37,848 nt of DNA. Origin: an uncultured Collinsella sp. Its GTDB lineage: Bacteria > Actinomycetota > Coriobacteriia > Coriobacteriales > Coriobacteriaceae. Positions within the stretch are counted from its first letter, which is position 1; each line of letters begins with the position of its first letter. Positions 18,403 through 26,725 of this stretch are shown one piece after another. The notes under the pieces were generated by a model. The model searched no databases, had not been told where the DNA came from, and saw only the letters and a program-made list of their open reading frames with translations. The position numbers were made by a program, and so were the translations under genes. Location: NCBI GenBank assembly GCA_958443265.1, contig CAUCKA010000013.1:1-37848 (forward strand), given 5' to 3'.

Positions 18403-18692
18403 GATGTTACCTCCTGGCCCGGCGCCACCATGGCGCGTTGATAAACGTTGGTACTCCTTTAGTAAAACCTTTATCAGGGCTTATGCGCGCATCATTTAGG
18501 CAAATGGTAAAAACCGCAGGGTAGACGGGATAAAACGTTTAATCATCCCACCGGTTTGTCACATTCCGGCTGAAGTTTTATGCAAACCAACTTTTCCACT
18601 TGATAGCTTGCATTTTTTGGGGCCGACGGCGCGATTACGGTTTTGGTTCGGCGGGTAAGAACGAGGCATCGCAACCAACGTCAGGAGGACAC

Positions 18693-19214
18693 ATGGAGAC
18701 CATCGAGGCGCTCATCCATCGCCGCAGCTGCCGCAAATACAGCGATCGCCCTGTCGAGGCCGAGAAGCTCGCACGCATTATCGAAGCCGGTCAGTATGCG
18801 CCGAGCGGCATGGGACGCCAGCCGGTCACGTTCATCGCCGTCACCGACCCCGCAACCGTCGAGCGTCTCTCACAGCTCAACGCCCAGGTCATGGGCAGCA
18901 ACAGTGACCCCTTCTATGGCGCCAAGACCGTTGTGGTGGTGCTGGTCGACCGCAGCGTGCCCACGCATCTGGAAGACGGCTCGCTCGCCATGGGCAACTT
19001 GCTCAACGCCGCCTATGCACTGGGTGTCGATTCGTGCTGGATTCACCGCGCGCACGAGGTCTTTGACTCGCCCGAGGGCCTGGAGCTGCTGGCCAGCTGG
19101 GACCTGCCCGCCGACGGCAGCCTGCGCGGTGTCGGTCACTGCATTCCGGGCTATGCCGAAGACACGCTACCCGAGCCCAAACCCCGCCGCGACAACGTGG
19201 TGTATGTAAAGTAA
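18693..19214 (+). CDS. Nitroreductase-family FMN protein
   Basis: A 173-aa protein of the nitroreductase superfamily, FMN-dependent NAD(P)H oxidoreductases acting on nitroaromatics, quinones or flavins. The FMN phosphate-binding start is clear (ALIHRRSCRKYSDRPVE), followed by IIEAGQYAPSGMGRQPVTFI and the dimer-core helix DGSLAMGNLLNAAYALGVDS. The C-terminal CIPGYAEDTLPEPKPRRDN matches the usual GYP.......PR end of small family members. ATG 18693 follows AGGAGG by four bases. The natural substrate cannot be told. The 290 bp upstream are divergent with the 96-aa gene; I see no clear promoter there. Confidence 0.93.
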   Translation: METIEALIHRRSCRKYSDRPVEAEKLARIIEAGQYAPSGMGRQPVTFIAVTDPATVERLSQLNAQVMGSNSDPFYGAKTVVVVLVDRSVPTHLEDGSLAMGNLLNAAYALGVDSCWIHRAHEVFDSPEGLELLASWDLPADGSLRGVGHCIPGYAEDTLPEPKPRRDNVVYVK

Positions 19215-19220
19215 TTAGTC

Positions 19221-19242
19221 CCGCCGTTCTAACGAACGGCGG
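19221..19242. repeat. Hairpin CCGCCGTTC-TAAC-GAACGGCGG after the nitroreductase gene
   Basis: A perfect 9-bp stem with TAAC loop, six bases after the nitroreductase stop and 14 bases from the convergent gene end. It lacks a T-run on both strands. A related hairpin follows larE (28419-28445), both are followed by CCGCTCG, and GTTAGAACGGCGGA before glmS (23430-23443) is a half copy. Confidence 0.6.
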
Positions 19243-19255
19243 ACCCGCTCGCAAC

Positions 19256-19831
19256 TTATCTTGCCGGTGGAGTTGTCGTCGTTTCGTTCGTGTGGGTCGT
19301 TTCGGCGCCGTCGCCCTGTTCGCCGTCGTCCTTTTGAGCGTCGGCGATGGTGGAGGCTGCCGCAACGATACCGCGCTGGGGCGCGACGCCCGTCTGGGTC
19401 TGAGCGCCCTCGACAATTTCTGTGCCTGCATGCGCGAGCTCGGGCGATTTAAACACTGCGTCCAAGTTGGCGCCGCCGCCGGCGTAGCCAAGCGCAGCGA
19501 GTGCGATGATGATCACCGCAATGACGACCGCGATCGGAACATAACGATGCCAACCAGCCGGATTGAGTCCGCTGCGACGAGCCGCCCCGCGGCTGATGTA
19601 ACCGAGCGTGCCGTCGTGCTTGAGCTTTGAGCCCACCACGCACTTGCGGCCCCACAACGAGGACTCTGCCTGCATGGCCAAGCGGGCGCTTGCCGAAGGA
19701 TAACCGTATTTAGTGCGCTTGAACGAACCATCAAACCCCGAGGCGTGTTTGCCCCACGTCACCGATGTCGTGCGTCGGTTGACCGGTGCGGCGCTCCGCC
19801 TTCTGCGGCTCGGTTTTGTAGTCTCAGCCAT
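19256..19831 (-). CDS. Hypothetical single-pass membrane protein
   Basis: A 191-aa protein not recognised as a named family. It has a strongly basic N-terminus (AETTKPSRRRRSAAPVNRR), a soluble stretch with SGFDGSFKRTKYGYPS, one hydrophobic segment near residues 100-125 (YVPIAVVIAVIIIALAALGY), and a low-complexity Thr/Ala/Asp-rich tail ending THTNETTTTPPAR. With cytoplasmic Arg and one helix it is probably N-in/C-out. ATG 19831 is chosen over upstream starts because GGGGGC lies close before it. It lies downstream of the regulator gene on the same strand with an 84-bp gap. Confidence 0.72.
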   Translation of the reverse strand: MAETTKPSRRRRSAAPVNRRTTSVTWGKHASGFDGSFKRTKYGYPSASARLAMQAESSLWGRKCVVGSKLKHDGTLGYISRGAARRSGLNPAGWHRYVPIAVVIAVIIIALAALGYAGGGANLDAVFKSPELAHAGTEIVEGAQTQTGVAPQRGIVAAASTIADAQKDDGEQGDGAETTHTNETTTTPPAR

Positions 19832-19915
19832 ACGCCCCCGCACGCCGTAACCAAATCGAAACAATAACGCTTTGGACTGTAGCACACGCGTCGCGCGCGG
19901 TCACGGGCGCCTCGC

Positions 19916-21133
19916 TCAACGGTCATCGTCCTTCAGCAAGCGCCACAGCGTTGTTCGGCTTATGCCCAGCACCTCCGCCGCACGGGTTCGGTTGCCGTGG
20001 AGATGATCTACAACCAGATGCGCGATATCTCGCTCGGTATCGGCCAACGGTCGCAGGATATACAGGTCGCTTTCGAGTGTCGGGGCGCCAAAGGTTGCGG
20101 TCTTAATCACGTCCTCTTGGGCTAGCACTTCCTCCGCCACAGCGCGATCCACCGTGCCCGTCCCCACCAATATATACAGTCGTTCCGAGACCTCGCGGAG
20201 CTGCAGATAGTTGCGCGGCCAGCGGTAAGCATCGAGCGCCTTCGTCGCCGCGGCAGACAGCGTGGGCGCTGCCGTCCCAAATGCACCAGCGAGATATTCC
20301 AAATAGCGCGCAACCTTCGTCGACGCGGCTCCCTGCTCGACGATTGCCGGCGCCACGCTCACCGCACAGGCGAAGCGCTCGGTCACAAAGGCGGCTTGAT
20401 CACTTTCGCTGCCGCCCGGCATGTCATTCGCCGTCAGCACCACATGGCAGCGCGTCGCCAACGCGGTGTCGGCCATCGTGGAAACGAGCTCGCGAAGGCG
20501 CTGGGGGCCAACCGCATTCCAGCCCGCAATGCAAAGTGTCAGCCCCGTTTGGAACAACGGCGATTCGGCGCTTTTGAGCACGTGGCGCCAACCGCGATCG
20601 GTAAGCTCATCGAGCGCGACGGAAACAAAGGGCTGATCGGCAAAAGGACCGTCCAGATAGAGGCGCTTGGCTATCTCGACCTGACCCGCCCCCAGCTCGC
20701 CCTCGAGCATAAGGGGCACGCCGCGCGCGTAGCTCTCGGCGACCGGCGCAGCCACCGAGGCCGCCCCCTCAACGATGCCGTACGCGCTCGATTCGTAGCG
20801 GGCCTCAACTTCGTCGGCGTTGAGCCACTCGATGCCCGAATGCGCCGCGGCACCGCGCACCTCGCGGACCACAACGACCCAAAGCCTCCCGCCCTCTTTG
20901 TCGGTGGGGCGAACGGTCAGGCTCAGGCGCGCACCCGCACGTCCCATAACCAGACGCGCGCCGTCTCCTATACGGTCGAGGCGCTCAGCGACAAAAGCCG
21001 CCACATCCCACTCAAGCGCCGCGTCATTCATGGTCGAAATCGCGACGTCCCCCCGCGCATCGATTGCCAATGCCGAGGCCCCGGCAGCAGCCAGGGCCTC
21101 GGTCAAGATGTTCAGCTTGGCAATGCTATCCAT
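19916..21133 (-). CDS. Enhancer-binding-protein-like regulator with degenerate AAA domain and Fis-type HTH
   Basis: A 405-aa protein with the layout of sigma-54 activators. The N-terminal sensor-like region covers about 1-130. The AAA-like centre begins PLMLEGELGAGQVEIAKRLY, where a GESGTGKE Walker A is expected. The C-terminal Fis-type HTH is NRTRAAEVLGISRTTLWRLL. The Walker A lysine is lost, and I cannot find the GAFTGA loop that contacts sigma-54. It is therefore probably a repressor or sigma-70 regulator rather than an ATP-driven activator. ATG 21133 has AGGGGC six bases upstream. A TTCAA-AA-TTGAA palindrome (21189-21200) upstream may be its operator. It follows the YeiH-type gene on the same strand, a plausible target. 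Confidence 0.82.
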   Translation of the reverse strand: MDSIAKLNILTEALAAAGASALAIDARGDVAISTMNDAALEWDVAAFVAERLDRIGDGARLVMGRAGARLSLTVRPTDKEGGRLWVVVVREVRGAAAHSGIEWLNADEVEARYESSAYGIVEGAASVAAPVAESYARGVPLMLEGELGAGQVEIAKRLYLDGPFADQPFVSVALDELTDRGWRHVLKSAESPLFQTGLTLCIAGWNAVGPQRLRELVSTMADTALATRCHVVLTANDMPGGSESDQAAFVTERFACAVSVAPAIVEQGAASTKVARYLEYLAGAFGTAAPTLSAAATKALDAYRWPRNYLQLREVSERLYILVGTGTVDRAVAEEVLAQEDVIKTATFGAPTLESDLYILRPLADTERDIAHLVVDHLHGNRTRAAEVLGISRTTLWRLLKDDDR

Positions 21134-21399
21134 GATTTGCCCCTGTCCGCGGCGACATGCAACCGCCGACGGTCGCACGACCGAGTGTTTCAAAATTGAA
21201 CGATATTGCTCACCAAACACTATAGGGCAGAGAGCGCCGTCCTGCGAGTATAGGTGTTGCCCCGCATCGCCATCCTGGCGGGGCGATAAGAGCTCTTCGG
21301 GACTTATAAAACTGCGGACAAGCCATACCCGCAAGAGCTCCTATCGCTCCACCGCAGGCATGCGCTCACCAGCAGCCAACACGCAAACTGGCTACTTCT

Positions 21400-22434
21400 C
21401 TACCAGATTCCCAGCACGTGCTGCATTCCCAAGCTCATGCACGCAATGCCAATCCAACAGCAAAAGCCCAGCGCGATGGGCTTGCCGCCCTTTTTGACCA
21501 GCTCGACGATATCGGTATTAAAGCCAATAGCCGCCATGGCCATCACGATAAAGAACTTCGAAAGCTCCTTGATGGGCGCCGTAATGGACGCGGGAAGCTG
21601 AAGCACCGTGGTGATTACGCTCGCCAGCACAAAGAACAGCACAAACATGGGAAACGCGCGTTTAAGCGAGAACGTGCTTTTGGCGTCGCCGCCGGCCTTG
21701 CGCGCCAGATGCATCTGCCAGCATGCGAGAACCAACGTAATGGGAATAATGGCCAGCGTCCTGGTGAGCTTGACCACCGTGGCGCTCTCGAGCACATTGG
21801 CGCCGGGATGCATGCTGTCCCAGGCGCTCGCCGCAGCCGTTACGGACGAAGTGTCGTTGATGGCGGTGCCGGCAAACAGGCCAAAGCCCTCGTTGGTCAG
21901 CCCGAGCATGCCGCCGAGCGTCGGAAACACGAGCGCCGCGATAACGTTAAACAGGAAGATGACCGAAATAGCCTGGGCAATCTCGCGATCGTCGGCATCG
22001 ATGACGGGTGCGGTCGCGGCGATGGCAGAACCGCCGCAAATCGACGAACCCACACCCACAAGCGTCGCGATCTTGCTCGGCACGTTCATGACGTGGCAGA
22101 GCACGAAGGCGACAACAAGCGAGGTCGAGATCGTCGCCACGATAATCGGCAGCGACTGGGCGCCCTTGGACAGAATCTGCGAGAGGTTCATGCCAAAGCC
22201 AAGCAGGATAACCGCGTATTGCAAGACCTTTTTAGACGTATAGGTAACGCCGGCGGCGAGCTGTTCGCGACGATTCTTGGGAAAGACGAGCGCCAGAACC
22301 ATGCCAAAGAGGATGGCAAATACCGGCCCGCCGACCACCTCAATTTGTTTGCCGAGCAACGTCGCGGGGATAGCGATGGTCAGGCAGAACAAGACACCCT
22401 TCCAGCGCTCGCGTACGATATTCGCCAGTTGCAT
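21400..22434 (-). CDS. yeiH: YeiH-family putative anion (sulfate) exporter
   Basis: A 344-aa polytopic membrane protein of the YeiH/UPF0324 family, annotated elsewhere as putative sulfate exporters. Visible hallmarks are YAVILLGFGMNLSQI, the conserved GVGSSICGGSAIAATAPVI followed by DDREIAQAISVIFLFN, and GLFAGTAINDTSSVTAA. About ten hydrophobic segments fit the family. ATG 22434 follows AAGGAA by seven bases. It is divergent from a GntR regulator and upstream of an enhancer-binding-like regulator; either might control it. In related genomes the family often sits beside LysR genes linked to sulfur metabolism; here cysE is 9 kb away. Confidence 0.92.
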   Translation of the reverse strand: MQLANIVRERWKGVLFCLTIAIPATLLGKQIEVVGGPVFAILFGMVLALVFPKNRREQLAAGVTYTSKKVLQYAVILLGFGMNLSQILSKGAQSLPIIVATISTSLVVAFVLCHVMNVPSKIATLVGVGSSICGGSAIAATAPVIDADDREIAQAISVIFLFNVIAALVFPTLGGMLGLTNEGFGLFAGTAINDTSSVTAAASAWDSMHPGANVLESATVVKLTRTLAIIPITLVLACWQMHLARKAGGDAKSTFSLKRAFPMFVLFFVLASVITTVLQLPASITAPIKELSKFFIVMAMAAIGFNTDIVELVKKGGKPIALGFCCWIGIACMSLGMQHVLGIW

Positions 22435-22627
22435 ATGGGATTCCTTCTTTCTCTTTCACGTTTGCGACGGCTTATGATACGGCAACATTGAGCGCAGCCT
22501 TGCGCAAACAAAGACTAAGATGCCGCAATCGTTCTTGGGCAACAGCCGAATTACCCACCGCGGAAAGCTGATTCGCGGCATAATTAACAACTGACATATG
22601 AGTTTGATAGAACAGTTGCGAGGCGCT

Positions 22628-23329
22628 ATGGAAGAATCGATGCACGTCGGCGAGCAGGAAACGAGCCTACAGGACCAGTCCTACCACACCATTCGACGCA
22701 AGATCGTCTATCTGGACTACAAGCCGGGCGAAAAGCTGGGCGTCAAGCAACTTTGCGACGACCTGGACATGGGTCGCACGCCCGTGCGCGAGGCTTTGGT
22801 TCGCTTGGCGCAGGAAGGCCTGGTGCGCACCGTGCCCCAGAGCGGCACCTACGTCTCACCCATCAACCTCACCCTTGCCGAGAGTGCCTGCTACATTCGC
22901 GAGCACCTGGAAAAGCAGGTAATTGTGGAGTGCTGTGCGCGCGCCACGTCGGCCGGCATCGAGCAGCTCGACCGCGCCATCGCGCTGCAGGAAAAGGCCA
23001 CGGCCGAAGAGGATCGCATCGGCTTCTTTTTGAGCGACAACCTCATGCATCACATGATTTTTAGCATCGCATGCCGCAGCACTGTGTGGTCGTGGCTCGA
23101 GGAGACCAATGCCGACCTGGAGCGCTTCCGCTGGCTGCGCGCCGCCACGCAGGTTCTCGACAATCAGGACATCGTGAACGAGCACAAGCAGATTCGCCGC
23201 GCTATCGCCGGTCGCGACCCCATCGAAGCGAGCTTTTTGGTCAGCAAGCACCTGCACATGATGTTCCGCAACCAAACCGAGGTTCTGGACCAGTTCCCCG
23301 AGTACTTCGAGACCAGCAAGCTCCGCTAA
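22628..23329 (+). CDS. GntR-family transcriptional regulator (FadR/FCD type)
   Basis: A 233-aa regulator. The winged HTH is QSYHTIRRKIVYLDYKPGEK followed by LDMGRTPVREALVRLAQEGL and VRTVPQSGTYVSP. The C-terminal all-helical FCD domain has DNLMHHMIFSIACRS and EHKQIRRAIAGRDPIEASFL with the usual metal-site histidines. ATG 22628 is preferred because GAGG lies four bases upstream; ATG 22598, ten codons earlier, has no ribosome site but a CATAAT box lies just before it. It is divergent from the YeiH-type gene. The effector is probably a small carboxylate, as in other FCD proteins, but this cannot be specified. Confidence 0.92.
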   Translation: MEESMHVGEQETSLQDQSYHTIRRKIVYLDYKPGEKLGVKQLCDDLDMGRTPVREALVRLAQEGLVRTVPQSGTYVSPINLTLAESACYIREHLEKQVIVECCARATSAGIEQLDRAIALQEKATAEEDRIGFFLSDNLMHHMIFSIACRSTVWSWLEETNADLERFRWLRAATQVLDNQDIVNEHKQIRRAIAGRDPIEASFLVSKHLHMMFRNQTEVLDQFPEYFETSKLR

Positions 23330-23336
23330 CCTGTCA

Positions 23337-23375
23337 AAACCACCACAAAGGGGACAGGCGCCTTTGTGGTGGTTT
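23337..23375. repeat. GGGACAGG-family hairpin, copy A
   Basis: A perfect 15-bp inverted repeat AAACCACCACAAAGG / CCTTTGTGGTGGTTT with loop GGACAGGCG, seven bases after the GntR gene stop. The sequence CACCAC...GGGGACAGGC.CCTTTGTGGTGG recurs at 25444-25478. It may also end GntR transcription, though no T-run follows. Confidence 0.8.
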
Positions 23376-23383
23376 CTCCGCAC

Positions 23384-23424
23384 AAAAAGGCCCGGCTCCG
23401 CCTGATGACGCGGAGCCGGGCCTT
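23384..23424 (-). terminator. Rho-independent terminator of glmS
   Basis: A perfect 15-bp stem AAGGCCCGGCTCCGC / GCGGAGCCGGGCCTT with an 8-base loop. On the minus strand it is followed by TTTGTG, 24 bases after the glmS stop. It may also serve the convergent GntR gene. Confidence 0.9.
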
Positions 23425-23447
23425 GGTCGTTAGAACGGCGGAACCAA

Positions 23448-25295
23448 CTACTCTACCGTGACGCTCTTGGCGAGGTTTCGAGGCTGATCGACGTCGCAGC
23501 CGCGCAGGATGGCGACCTCGCGGGCGAGCAGCTGCAGCGGGACGCTCGCCGTGATGGGGCTGAACACGTCGCGGACTGCTGGCACGCGGATGATGCAATC
23601 GGCAATCTTGTTGATCTCCTCGTCACCCTCGGTGGCAACGACGATGACCTTGGCGCCACGCGCCTTGCACTCCATGAGGTTCGACACGGTCTTGTCGTAG
23701 GTGGCACTCTTGGTGGCCACAGCGATGACAGGGAAGCCCGGGTCGATCAGGGCAATGGGGCCGTGCTTCATCTCGCCAGCGGCGTAGGCCTCGGCATGCA
23801 GGTAGCTGACCTCCTTGAGCTTGAGTGCGCCCTCGTAGGAAATAGCGGCACCCATGCCACGGCCCACGAACAGCGCCGACTGCGCGTCCTTGCACAGCAG
23901 GGCGGCCTCATGAACGGCCTCGGTCTGGGTATCCAAAATCCACTGGATCTGCTCGGCCGTATCGGAAAGCTCGCGGAACAGCATGCGCGCCTGCTTGGTG
24001 GTCAGACGGTACTTAACCTGCGCCAGCAGCAGAGCCAGCAGCGTAAGGCTCACGACCTGACCGATAAAGCTCTTGGTCGAGGCGACCGCGATCTCCTTGT
24101 TGGCCTTGGTGTAGATGACGCCGTCGCTCTCACGCGCCACCGGGCTGCCCACCACGTTGGTGATGCCGAAGACCTTGGCGCCCTTGATGCGCGCGTCGCG
24201 AATGGCGGCAAGGGTATCGGCCGTCTCGCCCGACTGGGACACGGCAACGACGAGCGTCGTCGGCGTAATGATGGGATTGCGGTAACGGAACTCGCTGGCC
24301 GCCTCAACCTCGGTGGGGATGCGAGCCCAACCCTCGATAAGGTTCTTGGCGATGAGTCCGGCGTGGTAGCTGGTGCCGCAGGCGATCACGTAGACGCGGT
24401 CGATGTCGTTGAGCTCCTCGAGCGAAAGGCCCAGCTCGTCGATGTCGAGCTCGCCGGCCGGCGTCATACGACCGACCAGCGTGTCGCGCACAACGCGAGG
24501 CTGCTCGTGGATCTCCTTGAGCATAAAGTCGGGGTAGCCACCCTTTTCGGCCATGTCTAGGTCCCAGTCGATGTGGGTGACCTTGGGCTCGATAACGTTG
24601 CCGGCCTCGTCGGTGTACTCGACGCCCGCAGGCGTGAGCTTGGCAAACTGACCGTCCTCGAGCACCACGACATCGCGGGTGGCATCGATAAGCGCGATCA
24701 CGTCGGAGGCAACGTAGGAGCCGGTCTCGCCCATGCCGACCACGATCGGGGAATCCTTGCGAGCCACGGTGATCACGCCGGGCTCGTCGGCGCACACGGC
24801 GGCCAAGCCATAGGCGCCTACCACGTGGGTGCAGGCCTCGCGCACGGAAGCCATCAGGTCGTGCGTCTCGGCATAAGCCTCTTCGATCAGATGCGCGAAG
24901 ACCTCGGTATCGGTCTCGCTCTTAAAGTGATGGCCGCGGCCCTCCAGCTCCTCGCGCAGCTCGGCGAAGTTCTCGATGATGCCGTTGTGGACGATGGCGA
25001 TTCGACCGTCGCAGCTGGTGTGGGGATGGGCGTTGACGACGGAAGGCTTGCCGTGGGTAGCCCAGCGGGTGTGGCCGATGCCGCAGATAGCGTCGCTGTC
25101 AATGTTGGAAAGCTCACTCTCCAGGCCCGCGACCTTGCCCACGCGGCGAATGACGTCGAGGTGAGCCGCAGCGCCCTCGCCCACCTCGAGCGCGACGCCC
25201 GAGGAGTCATAGCCGCGATATTCCATACGCTTAAGGCCCGTGACCAGGATGTTCTTTGCAATATCAGAGCCGGTGTAGCCGACAATTCCGCACAT
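23448..25295 (-). CDS. glmS: Glutamine-fructose-6-phosphate aminotransferase (isomerizing)
   Basis: A 615-aa enzyme that makes glucosamine-6-phosphate from fructose-6-phosphate and glutamine, the entry to peptidoglycan and aminosugar synthesis. The N-terminal glutaminase domain starts at the nucleophile Cys2 (MCGIVGYTG) with RMEYRGYDSSG, HTRWATHG and HNGIIENF. Two SIS domains follow: CGTSYHAGLIAKNLIEG with SQSGETADT, and GRGMGAAISYEGALKLKEVS, ending with the conserved QPRNLAKSVTVE. The length is normal. ATG 25295 follows AAGGGA by nine bases. I find no glmS-ribozyme-like leader. A promoter and a repeated TGGTAT/ATACCA array lie upstream, so control is likely transcriptional. Confidence 0.98.
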   Translation of the reverse strand: MCGIVGYTGSDIAKNILVTGLKRMEYRGYDSSGVALEVGEGAAAHLDVIRRVGKVAGLESELSNIDSDAICGIGHTRWATHGKPSVVNAHPHTSCDGRIAIVHNGIIENFAELREELEGRGHHFKSETDTEVFAHLIEEAYAETHDLMASVREACTHVVGAYGLAAVCADEPGVITVARKDSPIVVGMGETGSYVASDVIALIDATRDVVVLEDGQFAKLTPAGVEYTDEAGNVIEPKVTHIDWDLDMAEKGGYPDFMLKEIHEQPRVVRDTLVGRMTPAGELDIDELGLSLEELNDIDRVYVIACGTSYHAGLIAKNLIEGWARIPTEVEAASEFRYRNPIITPTTLVVAVSQSGETADTLAAIRDARIKGAKVFGITNVVGSPVARESDGVIYTKANKEIAVASTKSFIGQVVSLTLLALLLAQVKYRLTTKQARMLFRELSDTAEQIQWILDTQTEAVHEAALLCKDAQSALFVGRGMGAAISYEGALKLKEVSYLHAEAYAAGEMKHGPIALIDPGFPVIAVATKSATYDKTVSNLMECKARGAKVIVVATEGDEEINKIADCIIRVPAVRDVFSPITASVPLQLLAREVAILRGCDVDQPRNLAKSVTVE

Positions 25296-25354
25296 AGGAT
25301 AAATCCCTTCGTTCGCGTGACTGCAAGACGTCCACGCACAGGGGGCGCTGAGAC

Positions 25355-25384
25355 GTATAACGTTCGAGTATTGTACTCACGCAA
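25355..25384 (-). promoter_or_regulatory. Candidate glmS promoter
   Basis: On the minus strand TTGCGT (25379-25384), an 18-base spacer and TTATAC (25355-25360), 60 bases before the glmS start. The spacer contains the palindrome GAGTACAATACTC (25366-25378). Confidence 0.4.
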
Positions 25385-25396
25385 GCGCAAGCTGAT

Positions 25397-25430
25397 ATAC
25401 CAGAAGTGGTATCTCAACTTAGATACCACT
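25397..25430. promoter_or_regulatory. Operator-like array of three TGGTAT/ATACCA half-sites upstream of glmS
   Basis: ATACCA (25397-25402), TGGTAT (25407-25412) and ATACCA (25423-25428) alternate in orientation. The last two lie in a perfect 10-bp inverted repeat, AGTGGTATCT-caactt-AGATACCACT (25405-25430). It lies 13 bp upstream of the candidate glmS -35 and about 180 bp before the LacI-type gene. TGGTAT/ATACCA half-sites resemble the TGGTCT/AGACCA sites of HutC-type GntR aminosugar regulators, as far as I recall; the regulator is unknown. Confidence 0.6.
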
Positions 25431-25443
25431 CGATGCACACATG

Positions 25444-25478
25444 CCCAAACCACCACGATGGGGACAGGCACCTTTGTG
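25444..25478. repeat. GGGACAGG-family hairpin, copy B1
   Basis: CCCAAACCACCAC and GTGGTGGCTTGGG pair with one mismatch around GATGGGGACAGGCACCTTT. The sequence is close to copy A at 23337-23375 and sits in the glmS/LacI intergenic region. Confidence 0.8.
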
Positions 25479-25500
25479 GTGGCTTGGGCTCCAGCGTTTG

Positions 25501-25545
25501 CCCAGATAAAACCTACCAAAATAAACCTGTCCCTAATTGGCAGGT
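25501..25545. repeat. GGGACAGG-family element, copy B2
   Basis: The 34 bases from 25501 (CCCAGATAAAACCT...) match the reverse complement of 28499-28532 at 33 of 34 positions. AAAACCTACCAA and TTGGCAGGTTTT flank the loop holding CCTGTCCC, giving a hairpin. Its right end runs into the -35 box of the LacI-type gene. Confidence 0.82.
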
Positions 25546-25546
25546 T

Positions 25547-25577
25547 TTGACACCCTGGGGGCGGGCGATGCTACAAT
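25547..25577 (+). promoter_or_regulatory. Promoter of the LacI-family gene
   Basis: TTGACA (25547-25552) and TACAAT (25572-25577) are separated by 19 bases, with an extended -10 (TGC before TACAAT). The consensus -35 overlaps the end of dispersed element B2, so the repeat may have supplied it. Confidence 0.6.
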
Positions 25578-25612
25578 CTGGCTTGTACTTGAAACGCATC
25601 AAAGGGGCCGCT

Positions 25613-26725
25613 ATGGCAAAGGTAAAAATCAGCGATGTCGCGCGCGAGGCGGGAGTCTCGCTGGGCACGGTTTCCAACGCGCTCAACCATCCCGAAAAGC
25701 TGCGCCCCGAGACCCTCAAGCTAATCAACGAGACCATCAATCACTTGGGTTACCTGCCCAACCAAAGCGCTCGCCAGCTGGCCGGCGGCACCACCAAGTC
25801 CTTTGGCCTAGTCCTCCCCCGCCTCGACCACGGCTTTTCGCTCCAAATTGCCAGCGGTGCCCACAACGAGGCCCGCAAGCACGGCTACGACCTGCTCATC
25901 GCCAACGCCGATAACGACGATATTCTCCAGGACCATTACCTGCGCTATTTTATGGGCACGCAGATGTCCGGCGTCATGGTTCAGCCCATGGCGTCTCCCG
26001 ACTGGCACCCCGCCATGACCAAGATGCCCGTGCCGATCATCTATCTGGACATCCACTGTTCCGAACCCGGTTATTACGTAGCCGCCGACAACGAGGCGCA
26101 GGGGCGCATTATCGCCGAGCTCGCCGTTGCCCGTGGCGCACGCCATATCACCGTTGTGGGCAGAGCGGCATTTATGCAGCTCACACTACGTGTGCTTGGC
26201 ATTCACAAGGCCCTTGCCCTGCACCCCGATATCAAGATCGAAGTCATCGACGCCGGCGAATGGAATACCGCTGCCGACGGTTACAGCATCGGCGCCCAGA
26301 TTGCCGAGCGCTCCGGCGACGAGCGCCCCGATTTTGTCATCGGCCTGACCGACGTACTGGCCTCGGGCGTCATCTCGGCGCTGGTCGACAAAGGCATCTC
26401 CGTCCCCGAGCAGGTTCGCGTGGCTGGCTGCGACGGCAACCCGCTCGCCTGGAGCGGGTCGGTCCCGCTCACCACGGTGGCACCCCCAGGCTACGAGATT
26501 GGCCGCAAGGGCATTCAATTGCTCATGGAGCAAATCGAAAACAAAGCCCCGGTGAAGACCAAGCACGCCCGTATCGGTTCCGCCGCACGCATCGTCACCG
26601 CGGTCACGGCCGTCGAGGACATCAACCGCCAAGAGCTCGTACGCCCGTTTTTACTGGAGCGCGCCAGCACCCAGGCAAGCAGTCACACCGAAGCCACCGC
26701 CATCAACCTCGGCGCCTACCTTTAG
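25613..26725 (+). CDS. LacI-family transcriptional regulator
   Basis: A 370-aa regulator. The N-terminal HTH is textbook (KVKISDVAREAGVSLGTVSN, then ALNHPEKL) with hinge LGYLPNQSARQLAGG. A periplasmic-binding-type ligand domain follows (FGLVLPRLDHGFSLQIASGA, PDFVIGLTDVLASGVISAL, VRVAGCDGNPL, LTTVAPPGYEIGRKGIQLL). The last 45 residues extend past the usual end and are Thr/Ser/Ala-rich. ATG 25613 follows AAGGGG by five bases. The effector is probably a sugar or sugar phosphate. Its position next to glmS and a HAD sugar phosphatase suggests a sugar-related role, by inference. Its stop overlaps the convergent HAD gene by four bases. Confidence 0.95.
   Translation: MAKVKISDVAREAGVSLGTVSNALNHPEKLRPETLKLINETINHLGYLPNQSARQLAGGTTKSFGLVLPRLDHGFSLQIASGAHNEARKHGYDLLIANADNDDILQDHYLRYFMGTQMSGVMVQPMASPDWHPAMTKMPVPIIYLDIHCSEPGYYVAADNEAQGRIIAELAVARGARHITVVGRAAFMQLTLRVLGIHKALALHPDIKIEVIDAGEWNTAADGYSIGAQIAERSGDERPDFVIGLTDVLASGVISALVDKGISVPEQVRVAGCDGNPLAWSGSVPLTTVAPPGYEIGRKGIQLLMEQIENKAPVKTKHARIGSAARIVTAVTAVEDINRQELVRPFLLERASTQASSHTEATAINLGAYL

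Noticed and set aside
25296..25400. Possible glmS ribozyme in the glmS leader
   Set aside because: The leader is short and I could not find the conserved core; a promoter about 60 bases from the start leaves too little room.
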